A DNA stretch of 32,653 nt from Hyella patelloides LEGE 07179 (GTDB lineage Bacteria; Cyanobacteriota; Cyanobacteriia; Cyanobacteriales; Xenococcaceae), in NCBI RefSeq assembly GCF_900659865.1, contig NZ_LR213819.1, forward strand, positions 1-32,653. Reading direction: 5' to 3'. The position numbers and the translations under genes were made by a program. The stretch's first letter is position 1, and each line of letters begins with the position of its first letter. The notes beneath the pieces are model-generated. The model had not been told where the DNA came from and did not search any database. It saw nothing but the letters and a program-made list of their open reading frames with translations. Positions 8,527 through 15,583 of the stretch are shown piece after piece.

Positions 8527-8961
8527 ATGAACAGCCGTTTTGCTGTAGCTGTACACATTTTGGCGTATCTGGAGTATGTTCAAGGCAGACCAGCCACCTC
8601 AGAGGAAATCGCCACTAGCGTCAACACCAATCCTGTAGTTGTGCGACGTTTACTTAGCATTCTGCGCCAAGCTGGACTGACTAAAACGCAATTTGGTGTT
8701 GGTGGTGGAGCTTTTCTAGCACGCCCTGGTAGTAAGATTGCACTGCTTGATGTGTATGAGGCGACAGAAGAAAATGCTGATTTATTTTCCTTAAATCGTC
8801 TTAACCCCAGGACAGATTGCGATGTGGGAGCTCATCTTCAAGTGACTTTGGAAAAAATATTTGGCGAAGCGGAGCAAGCCTTGAAACAAGCACTAGAGAA
8901 AGTAACCATTGAAGAGGTTTTGCGTGAGGCGCAAGCAAAAAGTAATCGTAACAAGCAATAA
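8527..8961 (+). CDS. Rrf2-family winged-helix transcriptional regulator
   Basis: A 144-aa regulator. The N-terminus MNSRFAVAVHILAYLEY is the typical Rrf2 first helix. The winged helix-turn-helix follows at about residues 20-65 (ATSEEIATSVNTNPVVVRRLLSILRQAGLTK, then FGVGGGAFLARP as the wing). Iron-sulfur Rrf2 members (IscR, NsrR) have three clustered cysteines; this one has only Cys98, so it resembles the cluster-free YwnA-like branch, where a single cysteine may sense redox or electrophilic stress. It is the first of three co-oriented genes, ahead of an RND efflux adaptor and pump, which makes it a candidate local regulator of them. The promoter and a palindrome at its start suggest autoregulation. 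The effector is unknown. Confidence 0.88.
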   Translation: MNSRFAVAVHILAYLEYVQGRPATSEEIATSVNTNPVVVRRLLSILRQAGLTKTQFGVGGGAFLARPGSKIALLDVYEATEENADLFSLNRLNPRTDCDVGAHLQVTLEKIFGEAEQALKQALEKVTIEEVLREAQAKSNRNKQ

Positions 8962-8988
8962 ATTAACAAAGCACTTTTTTTACTAAAA

Positions 8989-9011
8989 TGTGTAATTGTA
9001 GTGATTACACA
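8989..9011. promoter_or_regulatory. Inverted repeat upstream of the efflux adaptor gene (possible operator)
   Basis: TGTGTAAT (8989-8996) and ATTACACA (9004-9011) are exact inverted copies separated by 7 bases. They lie between the regulator stop (8961) and the adaptor start (9194). The two half-site centres are 15 bases apart, which would suit a dimeric repressor. It could also be a transcript hairpin ending the regulator mRNA, but no T-run follows it. Confidence 0.4.
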
Positions 9012-9193
9012 CTCGTGCCACTTTCACTATTAATCATTAATCGAGTAATACTTAAATACTACTAAGATCATAGAAAAATTTCCATCCTAAAACATATGTA
9101 TTTAACTTATAAAACTGTTACACTAAATCTTTATTAATAATTAAGGATTTTTTCAGTACACTCCACATCGTATTTACCATCTGAATATTTTTT

Positions 9194-10528
9194 ATGGTTA
9201 CTAATACCTATCTCCCCAATAGAAAGCTTTTAGGGGTCGCTTTCACCTTTATGCTTACTCTGACAGCTTGTGGTAGATCGCAGGAGCAGCAACAAGGAAT
9301 GGCTCCCCAAGCTATAGCAGTAGAAACTCAAAATTTAGCCAGTAGTCAAGTTTTTGAAAGCTCCGAACTTCTCGGTCGTATAGAAGCAACAAATCGGGTC
9401 AACCTCGCTCCTAGAGTAGACGGAAGAATCCTGAATATTCTAGTCCGAGAAGGTGACTCTGTAGAACAAGGGCAAACCATTGTTCAACTCCAACAGAATA
9501 GAGAAGAAGCAGAGGTTAATGCAGCAGTTTCTGAAGTCAATATTATCAAAGCAGATTTAGTTAATGCTCAATCTCAAGTTAAAGCAGCCGAAGCAGAAGT
9601 GGCTCTAGCTGAAGCTAATGTCGGTCAAGCTCAAGCAGATTTACGCAGACAAGAAGCAGAAGTGGCTCTAGCAAAAACTAACATTGAAAGAGCCAAATTT
9701 TTAGCTCAAGAAGGCGCAGAATCTCAGCAATTTTTAGATGATCGCACCCAACAGCTAGATTCAGCTTTAGCCCAAAAAGATGCCTTAAAACAGGCTCTTA
9801 ATGCCAGTCAAAAGGCTTTAATTGCAGCCCAAGAAGGAGTCAGAGCAGCGATCGCTAATGTCGACCGTCAAAGAGCAAGTCTTAATCAAGCTCAAGCCAA
9901 TGTGGGAGTAGCCAGCGAAAATTTAGATTTCAACCGCGTTGTTGCTCCGATGGATGGCATAGTAGGCAATATTACTCCTAGAGTAGGTGATTATCTAGAA
10001 GCAGGCGATAGCATTACCACGATCACTAGCAATGAAGATCTGACTGTCAACATTGCAATTCCGATCGAGCAAGCAAATCGTCTCGAACTGGGTTTACCAG
10101 TAGCGGTGGTTAGTCGAAGAGATGGCGATCGCTCAATGGGGGAAATTACTTTTATCTCTCCGACAACAACTCAGCAATCAGTCAGAGTTGAAGCGACTGT
10201 ACCCAATGATGGTCAACTACAAGATGAACAATCAGTACTAACTAGGGTTATTTGGTCAGAACAATCAGGAATATTAATCCCTACTACTGCCATTTCTCCT
10301 ATTGCGGGACAATATTTTGTCTTCGTAGCAGAAGAAGCAGAACAAGATGGAGAGACTACCCTAGTAGCAAAACAAAAATTAGTCCAGTTGGGAGATTTTC
10401 AAGGTCAATCACGTCAAGTGATTGCTGGTCTTGAGCTAGGAGAGCAACTGATCACCTCTGGAATTATCAATTTAACCGATGGCGCACCTATTTCTAATGA
10501 GGAGCAAGCAGCAAGCAGTAAGCAGTGA
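9194..10528 (+). CDS. RND efflux periplasmic adaptor (membrane fusion) lipoprotein
   Basis: A 444-aa adaptor of the AcrA/MexA (HlyD-like) type, linking an inner-membrane RND pump to an outer-membrane channel. A lipoprotein signal is visible (LTLTAC, Cys26). In order: first half of the lipoyl domain (about 68-100, APRVDGRILNILVREGDSVEQGQ), an Ala/Gln/Glu-rich coiled-coil hairpin (about 102-240), second lipoyl half (about 248-275, VVAPMDGIVGNITPRVGDYLEAGD), then beta-barrel and membrane-proximal domains to about 430. The coiled coil contains a 63-bp spaced duplication of AEAEVALA (DNA at 9590 and 9653), equal to three heptads. The pump gene follows after a repeat-filled 339-bp spacer. No TolC-like gene is nearby. 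Substrates cannot be predicted. The extreme C-terminus (EEQAASSKQ) runs into repetitive DNA. Confidence 0.93.
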   Translation: MVTNTYLPNRKLLGVAFTFMLTLTACGRSQEQQQGMAPQAIAVETQNLASSQVFESSELLGRIEATNRVNLAPRVDGRILNILVREGDSVEQGQTIVQLQQNREEAEVNAAVSEVNIIKADLVNAQSQVKAAEAEVALAEANVGQAQADLRRQEAEVALAKTNIERAKFLAQEGAESQQFLDDRTQQLDSALAQKDALKQALNASQKALIAAQEGVRAAIANVDRQRASLNQAQANVGVASENLDFNRVVAPMDGIVGNITPRVGDYLEAGDSITTITSNEDLTVNIAIPIEQANRLELGLPVAVVSRRDGDRSMGEITFISPTTTQQSVRVEATVPNDGQLQDEQSVLTRVIWSEQSGILIPTTAISPIAGQYFVFVAEEAEQDGETTLVAKQKLVQLGDFQGQSRQVIAGLELGEQLITSGIINLTDGAPISNEEQAASSKQ

Positions 10529-10543
10529 CCAGTAATTAGTAAT

Positions 10544-10585
10544 CAGTTACCAGTTACCAGTTACCAGTTATCAGTTACCAGTTAC
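10544..10585 (+). repeat. Heptanucleotide tandem repeat (six copies of CAGTTAC)
   Basis: Six contiguous 7-bp units, CAGTTAC with the fourth as CAGTTAT, begin 16 bases after the adaptor stop. Degenerate relatives (CAGTAAT, TAGTCAT) flank it. Short tandemly repeated heptamers (STRR) are characteristic of cyanobacterial intergenic DNA. Confidence 0.9.
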
Positions 10586-10634
10586 CAATGAGTAATTTAG
10601 TCATTAGCAGTTAGTCATGAGCAAATAACCACTA

Positions 10635-10800
10635 TAGAGACGCGATATATGAGGGGCTTTGAAGTGAGGGTGAGGGATGCGCTTTGTACCCTGTGCTTAT
10701 TCAATCACGCTGTTGAGGTCTCCTCAAAAGGAGGACGCTTCGGTGGTCGGTTGAATTCCTAATTTCAGCCGTCCGTCTTGTACGCGGAGTCGCGTCTCTA
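10635..10800. repeat. 166-bp element bounded by 11-bp inverted repeats
   Basis: TAGAGACGCGA (10635-10645) and TCGCGTCTCTA (10790-10800) are perfect inverted copies flanking 144 bp. This interior is visibly richer in GC than its surroundings and has a small hairpin (TCCTC/GAGGA, 10721-10735). Beside the left end the 21 bases 10638-10658 recur inverted at 24454-24474. It may be a miniature inverted-repeat element or a compound of nested palindromes. I see no target-site duplication and no coding potential. Confidence 0.55.
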
Positions 10801-10820
10801 CCCACTAACAACCGTAAGGT

Positions 10821-10835
10821 CAAGGCAGTGCCTTG
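10821..10835. repeat. Short palindromic repeat (CAAGGCA-G-TGCCTTG)
   Basis: A perfect 7-bp stem with a single-base centre, followed by CCTCTACC. It resembles a dispersed cyanobacterial palindrome (GTAGAGGCAAGG... type) whose left arm is degenerate here. It lies 33 bases before the pump start. Confidence 0.6.
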
Positions 10836-10867
10836 CCTCTACCTGCCAACAACCAACCACCAAAAAA

Positions 10868-13800
10868 ATGATCTTAAGCATAGCCGACACTTTTATTAAA
10901 AAGCCGATTTTGACGGCGGTATGCGCCATTATTGTCGTGCTGGTAGGAGCGATTAGTATTCCCGCCTTACCTATTTCCCAATTACCCCAAATTGCACCTA
11001 TTACAATCGAAGTTATTTCTAACTATATCGGTGCAGATGCCGAAACTACAGAAAGTAACGTTACCACCCTCATTGAAAGAGAAATTAATGGTGTGGAAGG
11101 AATGCGTTATATGTCTTCTAGTACTGGTAACGATGGTGTTAGCAGCATTAGCATAGCTTTCCCTGTAGATGCAGACCGCAATATTTCTCAGGTCAATGTT
11201 CAAAACAGAGTTGCACTAGCAGAGCCTCAGTTACCAAGCTCAGTACAGCAAACTGGTGTCACCGTTCAGAAATCATCCCCAGACTTACTTATGGGGATTG
11301 CTTTTTTTGCCGAGAATGGCGAATATGACGACTTATTTTTAAGCAACTACTTAGACCAGTATGTTGTCGATCAGGTTAAACGTATCGAAGGTGTGGGAAG
11401 TACCACTATTTTCGGCGAACGTCGTTATGCAATGCGGTTATGGCTCAATCCTGAAGCTTTAGCAGCGAGAAATCTGACGGAGCAAGATGTAGTTAATGCC
11501 CTAGAAGAGCAGAATATTCAAGTAGGTGCGGGACAAATCGGTCAAGAACCTGCTCCTGAAGACCAAAGTTTTGAGTTTACTCTCCGTGCTAAAAGTCGCT
11601 TAGAAACCGCTAAAGAATTTGAAGATTTAACCATCGCTATTGGTGAAGGTGGTAATCTCATTAAACTGCGGGATGTGGGACGCGCAGAATTAGGAGCAGA
11701 AAACTATAATACCCTTGCTAATTACAATGGCTCTCCTGCAATTGGTTTAGGGATTTTTCAGCTACCAGGAAGTAATGCTTTGGATGTGGCGAGTCAGGCC
11801 AAAACCATGATTGAGGAGCTATCGGCGCAATTTCCCCCAGGAATGAATTATGAGATCGCTCTGGATGCCACTGCGTTTGTCGAAGTATCTTTGCAAGAAG
11901 TTGTGAAAACCCTGGTACAAGCAGTATTACTGGTTGTCCTGATTATTTTCATCTTTTTACAGGACTGGCGTACTACTTTGATACCTGCGATCGCAATTCC
12001 CGTATCATTGATTGGGGCTTTTGCTTTCCTCTATGTATTTGATTTCCAAATTAATACTCTAACCTTGTTTGCAATGGTATTATCTACAGGGTTGGTAGTA
12101 GATGATGGGATTGTTGTTGTAGAAGCAATTTCTACCAAAGTGGAGCGCGGAATGAAGCCTTACATTGCTGCTATCGATACCATGAATGAGTTGAGTGGGG
12201 CAGTAATCGCTACTTCTTTAGTGTTAGCAGCAGTATTTATCCCCGTTTCCTTCTTTCCTGGTACAACAGGGGTAATTTTCCAGCAATTTGCTTTAACTAT
12301 TGTATTTGCGATCGCTCTTTCCACCTTTAACGCTCTGACTTTCTCTCCTGCTATGTCGGGTTTACTATTGCGTCAGAAGCAACATACAGGAGGGGTATTT
12401 GGTTGGATTTTTGACAAATTCAATCAAGTATTTGACTGGATTACGGACAAATACACTAAAACAATGTCTTTTCTGACCAAAAAGTATGTTCGTCCTTTTG
12501 TTTTAGCTGGTTTCACTGTCTTAATTATCTTTACTTACTTCCTCTATAACCTCGTTCCCACAGGCTTTGTTCCCGAAGAAGACCAGGGTTATTTCTTTAC
12601 CATTGTTCAAGCACCCGATGGGGTATCCCTCAACTATACCAACAACATAATGGAGCAAATCGGGGAAGAAATGGCGCAAATACCTGAAATTGATGGTTAT
12701 TTTACCCTCAGTGGCTTTAGCTTTTTTGGAAATGGTAGCAATCGCGGTTTTGTGTTCTCTAAGCTCAAACCTTGGTCAGAAAGACCAGGACAGGATAAAT
12801 CTGTATACTCTATTTTGGGTCGTCTTAATGGCGCATTCGCTCAAAATATTCAAGGAGCAAGAGCCTTTGCGGTGAACGCACCTCCTGTAAGGGGATTGAG
12901 TACTTTTGGTGGTTTTGAATTCCAGTTACAAGACCGTCGTGGTTTACCCATCTCTGCATTGGTAGAAAATGCCAATAAAATAATTGCAGCAGCCAATCAA
13001 AGACCCGAAATTGCAGCAGCTTTTACCCAGTTTGCAGCTAACACTCCGCAAATAGAAGTAGAGGTTAATCGTAATCGCGCCAAGTCTCTCAATGTTGATA
13101 TTGATGAGATATTTGATACTCTCCAGTCTTACTTGGGATCGAGATACGTTAATGATTTTGTTCTCGGACAAAGACAATATCGGGTTTATATTCAAGCAGA
13201 TGGAGAATTTCGCTCTAACCCTAAAGACATTAACAAACTATATGTGCGCTCCAATGATGATGAATTAATACCATTAGGTAATTTAGTAACACTTACAGAA
13301 TTTACTGGACCTCAAACCATCACCCACTATAACCTCTTCCGCTCCATCAATATTCAAGGTAGCCCTGCCCCTGGATACAGTACGGGTCAAGCAATTGCTG
13401 CAATGGAAGAAATCGCAACAGCCGAATTAGCCCCTGCTTTTGGTTATGAATGGACAGGAACAGCTTTAGAAGAAAAGCAATCTGGTGGTCAGTCAGCAAT
13501 TATCTTCGGAATCGGCTTGATTATGGCATTTTTAGTCTTAGCAGCCCAATATGAAAGCTTTATCGACCCGATAATCATTATGTTGACCGTTCCCTTAGCT
13601 ATTCTAGGAGCGATCGCTGCTATTTGGTTTCGAGCGAACATTCTGCAAATTGGCAGCCTCTGGCCTATTATTAACAACGATGTCTACTGTCAGGTAGGTC
13701 TAGTAATGTTGATTGGTCTAGCTAGTAAAAACGCGATCTTAATTGTAGAATACGCTAACCAACTGCGAGATCAAGGTTTAGACATCATTAAGTCAGCCAT

Positions 13801-14125
13801 TAAAGCAGGACAAGAGCGTTTTCGACCCATCTTAATGACCGCAATTTCTAGTTTAGTCGGCTTCTTACCCCTAGTAACCGCTAGTGGTGCGGGGTCTGCA
13901 AGTCGTTGGTCATTGGGTACTGCGGTATTTGGCGGAATGCTGTTTGCCACAGTATTGAGTCTCTTTTTAGTACCTTCGCTTTACATTACAGTTAAGCTAA
14001 TCGAATCTTACTTTAGTAAATCAAAAGACTCAGGAGATTCCGATCATTTTGACGATAACAACAAGGGAAATCATTACTATGATTCTGCAAAACCTGCTTC
14101 TGAAAGTGCTGCTGTAGACGCTTAG
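10868..14125 (+). CDS. RND efflux pump, HAE1 family (AcrB-like)
   Basis: A 1085-aa inner-membrane proton/drug antiporter. TM1 lies at residues about 10-30 (ILTAVCAIIVVLVGAI). The first periplasmic domain has TTLIEREINGVEGMRYMSS. TM2-6 cover about 370-530 and include the proton-relay motif TGLVVDDGIVVVEAI with adjacent Asp412 and Asp413, matching the AcrB Asp407/408 pair. The second periplasmic domain spans about 570-880 and the final TM helices include GLASKNAILIVEYANQLRDQG. I start it at ATG 10868 (MILSIADTFIKKPIL), the family N-terminus. An upstream TTG frame would add 30 residues encoded by interspersed repeats. No clear Shine-Dalgarno is seen. It pairs with the adaptor at 9194, and the Rrf2 gene is a plausible regulator. 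A hairpin terminator follows at 14156. Confidence 0.95.
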   Translation: MILSIADTFIKKPILTAVCAIIVVLVGAISIPALPISQLPQIAPITIEVISNYIGADAETTESNVTTLIEREINGVEGMRYMSSSTGNDGVSSISIAFPVDADRNISQVNVQNRVALAEPQLPSSVQQTGVTVQKSSPDLLMGIAFFAENGEYDDLFLSNYLDQYVVDQVKRIEGVGSTTIFGERRYAMRLWLNPEALAARNLTEQDVVNALEEQNIQVGAGQIGQEPAPEDQSFEFTLRAKSRLETAKEFEDLTIAIGEGGNLIKLRDVGRAELGAENYNTLANYNGSPAIGLGIFQLPGSNALDVASQAKTMIEELSAQFPPGMNYEIALDATAFVEVSLQEVVKTLVQAVLLVVLIIFIFLQDWRTTLIPAIAIPVSLIGAFAFLYVFDFQINTLTLFAMVLSTGLVVDDGIVVVEAISTKVERGMKPYIAAIDTMNELSGAVIATSLVLAAVFIPVSFFPGTTGVIFQQFALTIVFAIALSTFNALTFSPAMSGLLLRQKQHTGGVFGWIFDKFNQVFDWITDKYTKTMSFLTKKYVRPFVLAGFTVLIIFTYFLYNLVPTGFVPEEDQGYFFTIVQAPDGVSLNYTNNIMEQIGEEMAQIPEIDGYFTLSGFSFFGNGSNRGFVFSKLKPWSERPGQDKSVYSILGRLNGAFAQNIQGARAFAVNAPPVRGLSTFGGFEFQLQDRRGLPISALVENANKIIAAANQRPEIAAAFTQFAANTPQIEVEVNRNRAKSLNVDIDEIFDTLQSYLGSRYVNDFVLGQRQYRVYIQADGEFRSNPKDINKLYVRSNDDELIPLGNLVTLTEFTGPQTITHYNLFRSINIQGSPAPGYSTGQAIAAMEEIATAELAPAFGYEWTGTALEEKQSGGQSAIIFGIGLIMAFLVLAAQYESFIDPIIIMLTVPLAILGAIAAIWFRANILQIGSLWPIINNDVYCQVGLVMLIGLASKNAILIVEYANQLRDQGLDIIKSAIKAGQERFRPILMTAISSLVGFLPLVTASGAGSASRWSLGTAVFGGMLFATVLSLFLVPSLYITVKLIESYFSKSKDSGDSDHFDDNNKGNHYYDSAKPASESAAVDA

Positions 14126-14155
14126 AAACTTGGAAAATTAGATTGTTTTCATAGA

Positions 14156-14180
14156 TAGGTGGGCATTGCTCACCTATTTT
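14156..14180 (+). terminator. Rho-independent terminator after the RND pump gene
   Basis: TAGGTGGGC (14156-14164), loop ATT, GCTCACCTA (14168-14176) form a 9-bp stem with one G-T wobble, followed at once by TTTT. It lies 30 bases after the pump stop. Its core is a variant of the palindromic repeat at 6496-6520, so a dispersed repeat may have been recruited as a terminator. Confidence 0.65.
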
Positions 14181-14295
14181 CTGTTTAACGGATAAAAAAT
14201 TAGATTATGTAACCTGAGTTCGGTATCAATATTTTTTAAGTGATTAGGAGAACCAAATTAAGATAAAGTTACGAAGCCTCGAAAATATAGTATTT

Positions 14296-14478
14296 ATGAT
14301 TTACTTTCGTCGTACAGCACTAACTCAGATGCACAATGCAGGAATACCTTTGAGGCATATTCAAGAAATATCGGGTAATGATTCAGGCACTTTACAGCGA
14401 TACGTAGAAGTGTCTCCAGAGCAGAGGAAAAAGGCTGTCTCAGTGATTGGATGGGAATTATGTTCTATCAAAAAATAA
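14296..14478 (+). pseudogene. Tyrosine recombinase/phage integrase, C-terminal remnant
   Basis: Sixty residues read as the end of a tyrosine recombinase catalytic domain: FRRTALTQMHNAGIPLRHIQEISGNDSGTLQRYVEVSPEQRKKAVSVIGW. The FRRT block corresponds to the HxLRR motif, although the His position is Tyr here. ISGNDSG corresponds to ISGHxxL, with the catalytic His replaced by Asn and neighbouring residues out of register. LQRYVEV carries the nucleophilic Tyr. The N-terminal DNA-binding and most of the catalytic domain are absent, and no upstream continuation is visible in this frame. It is a decayed fragment, not an active integrase. Its place just before the Argonaute gene suggests past site-specific recombination in this interval. 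Confidence 0.7.
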
Positions 14479-14627
14479 ATCAGAAAAACAACGAATACAA
14501 GTCTTCTTCTTCTCATTCTTCACTTATTGAAACCTTAAGACTCTTAATAACTGCAACTAGCAGCCAAGCAAAAGGACAAGCTTTTTATCAAGAGATAACT
14601 AATTTTATTGCTAATTTTACGAACTAA
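14460..14627 (+). CDS. Small hypothetical frame (55 aa), possibly a GAF-domain remnant
   Basis: An ATG frame overlapping the recombinase remnant by 19 bases encodes MFYQKINQ... then ATSSQAKGQAFYQEITNFIANFTN. This last part resembles the opening helix of GAF domains in cyanobacterial sensor kinases (TSSQ...GEAFF..L...LA..L), after which the frame stops. There is no convincing ribosome binding site. It is either a remnant of a larger sensor gene or not coding. Confidence 0.22.
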   Translation: MFYQKINQKNNEYKSSSSHSSLIETLRLLITATSSQAKGQAFYQEITNFIANFTN

Positions 14628-14725
14628 AACAGGTTAGACAGACCCTTTATATTGTATTTATGTGTTGCCAACCTTTTTTGATTTGGTATAAGCTGGTTAT
14701 TTTGACTCTAAGATTGAATTGATTA

Positions 14726-15583
14726 ATGTCCAACTCTTCTCTTAATGTTTATCTTAATCGTTTTGCAATTAAAAATCTAAGCAAAGCAGCTCAAAAAGTT
14801 CATTTTTATACTTATAAATTCACATCACCTCCAGAACTGGGAAAAGAATATTCAGCAGTTAACAAAATTACCTGGAATATTAAAACACCAGGGGTAAAAT
14901 TTGGTTCAACTATTATTACCAAACAACCGATCGGAGAAGATTATTTAAAGCATCAAAATTGGGTCTTACAATCCCAAGGAACACAACTATTAAACCCTAA
15001 AAAACTTAATGAAAAATTAGCTTTAGAAAAACTAGAAAGACGATGGCTGGGAATGAAGTTGAAAACAACAGGAGAAAGACATAGAGTAGAAAAGGCTTTA
15101 GAAGGGGGTTATATTTGGTGGAATGCTGACAAAATAGTTTTACAAGATTCTGGTTGGGAAGTTCACACAGGAGTACGTTTAGATATTGAGATTAATGAAT
15201 TAGGAATTTTGTTTGCAGAGATAGATATTCATCATCGTTTTTATACTCTTTGGACATTGGAAGAATGGAATCAACAATATCCTAATATTCCTATTAAGTG
15301 GGTACGTAATACTTATGACGATCGGTCTTGGGAATTAGTTAGAATCAGTAAAGAGAAACCAGAAGATTTAATTATAGAAAATTTGGGCATTAGTTTAGCC
15401 GATTATCATCGTAGCAAACAAGCAACAGTAGCTGAAATTAATAGTGCAAGAACTATATATGTAAAAAAAAGAAAAGGTCAAGAGATACCTCATATTTCTA
15501 CTAGAGTAAGACCTAGTGTCACAATGGAAATGTTAGGCTCTTTGGCAGATAGAGGCTCAATAGAAGCAAAAAAAAGTTTTTGA
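14726..15583 (+). CDS. Long prokaryotic Argonaute, N-terminal fragment (N, L1, PAZ, part of L2)
   Basis: This frame encodes 285 residues that form the front of a long-type prokaryotic Argonaute. The N domain is about residues 1-90 and L1 about 95-170 (LGMKLKTTGERHRVEKALEGGYIWW, then VHTGVRLDIEINELGILFAEIDIHHRF). A short PAZ-like segment is about 175-235 (LEEWNQQYPNIPIKWVRNTYDD) and L2 begins with VAEINSARTIYVKKR. It ends at a TGA (15581-15583) just after an A8 run. In the +1 frame the protein continues without interruption from VFEQIRQSP, through L2 into MID-PIWI (see 15576-16871). Removing one A restores a single 714-residue protein, a usual size for cyanobacterial long pAgos. These are generally DNA-guided nucleases in plasmid or phage defence or replication. 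The two residues after the A run (SF) are off-frame. Confidence 0.75.
   Translation: MSNSSLNVYLNRFAIKNLSKAAQKVHFYTYKFTSPPELGKEYSAVNKITWNIKTPGVKFGSTIITKQPIGEDYLKHQNWVLQSQGTQLLNPKKLNEKLALEKLERRWLGMKLKTTGERHRVEKALEGGYIWWNADKIVLQDSGWEVHTGVRLDIEINELGILFAEIDIHHRFYTLWTLEEWNQQYPNIPIKWVRNTYDDRSWELVRISKEKPEDLIIENLGISLADYHRSKQATVAEINSARTIYVKKRKGQEIPHISTRVRPSVTMEMLGSLADRGSIEAKKSF
15568..15575 (+). other. A8 homopolymer: site of the +1 frame change in the Argonaute gene
   Basis: Eight adenines between GC and GTTTTT. Upstream coding uses codons GCA-AAA-AAA; downstream coding resumes at GTT (15576). With seven A's the reading is Glu-Ala-Lys-Lys-Val-Phe-Glu-Gln and the frame stays open to 16871. Causes that would produce this are a sequencing or assembly error, a recent phase-variation-like mutation, or transcriptional slippage on the A tract. 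A -1 ribosomal slip would lead to the wrong frame. Confidence 0.85.

Noticed and set aside
10544-10585. CRISPR array
   Set aside because: The units are contiguous 7-mers without spacers; the TCATCCC arrays and 456-bp coding repeats are likewise not CRISPR, and no cas gene is present.
10778-10867. N-terminal extension of the RND pump from a TTG codon
   Set aside because: The 30 extra residues are encoded by interspersed repeats, and the family N-terminus begins at ATG 10868.
13620-13700. Apparent insertion in the RND pump (NILQIGSLWPIINNDVYCQ)
   Set aside because: I recall similar longer loops in other cyanobacterial HAE1 pumps, so it is probably normal variation in the group.
15568-15583. 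Programmed -1 ribosomal frameshifting on AAAAAAG in the Argonaute gene
   Set aside because: A -1 slip leads to the third frame, not the one encoding the rest of L2, MID and PIWI; a +1 shift or loss of one A is required.
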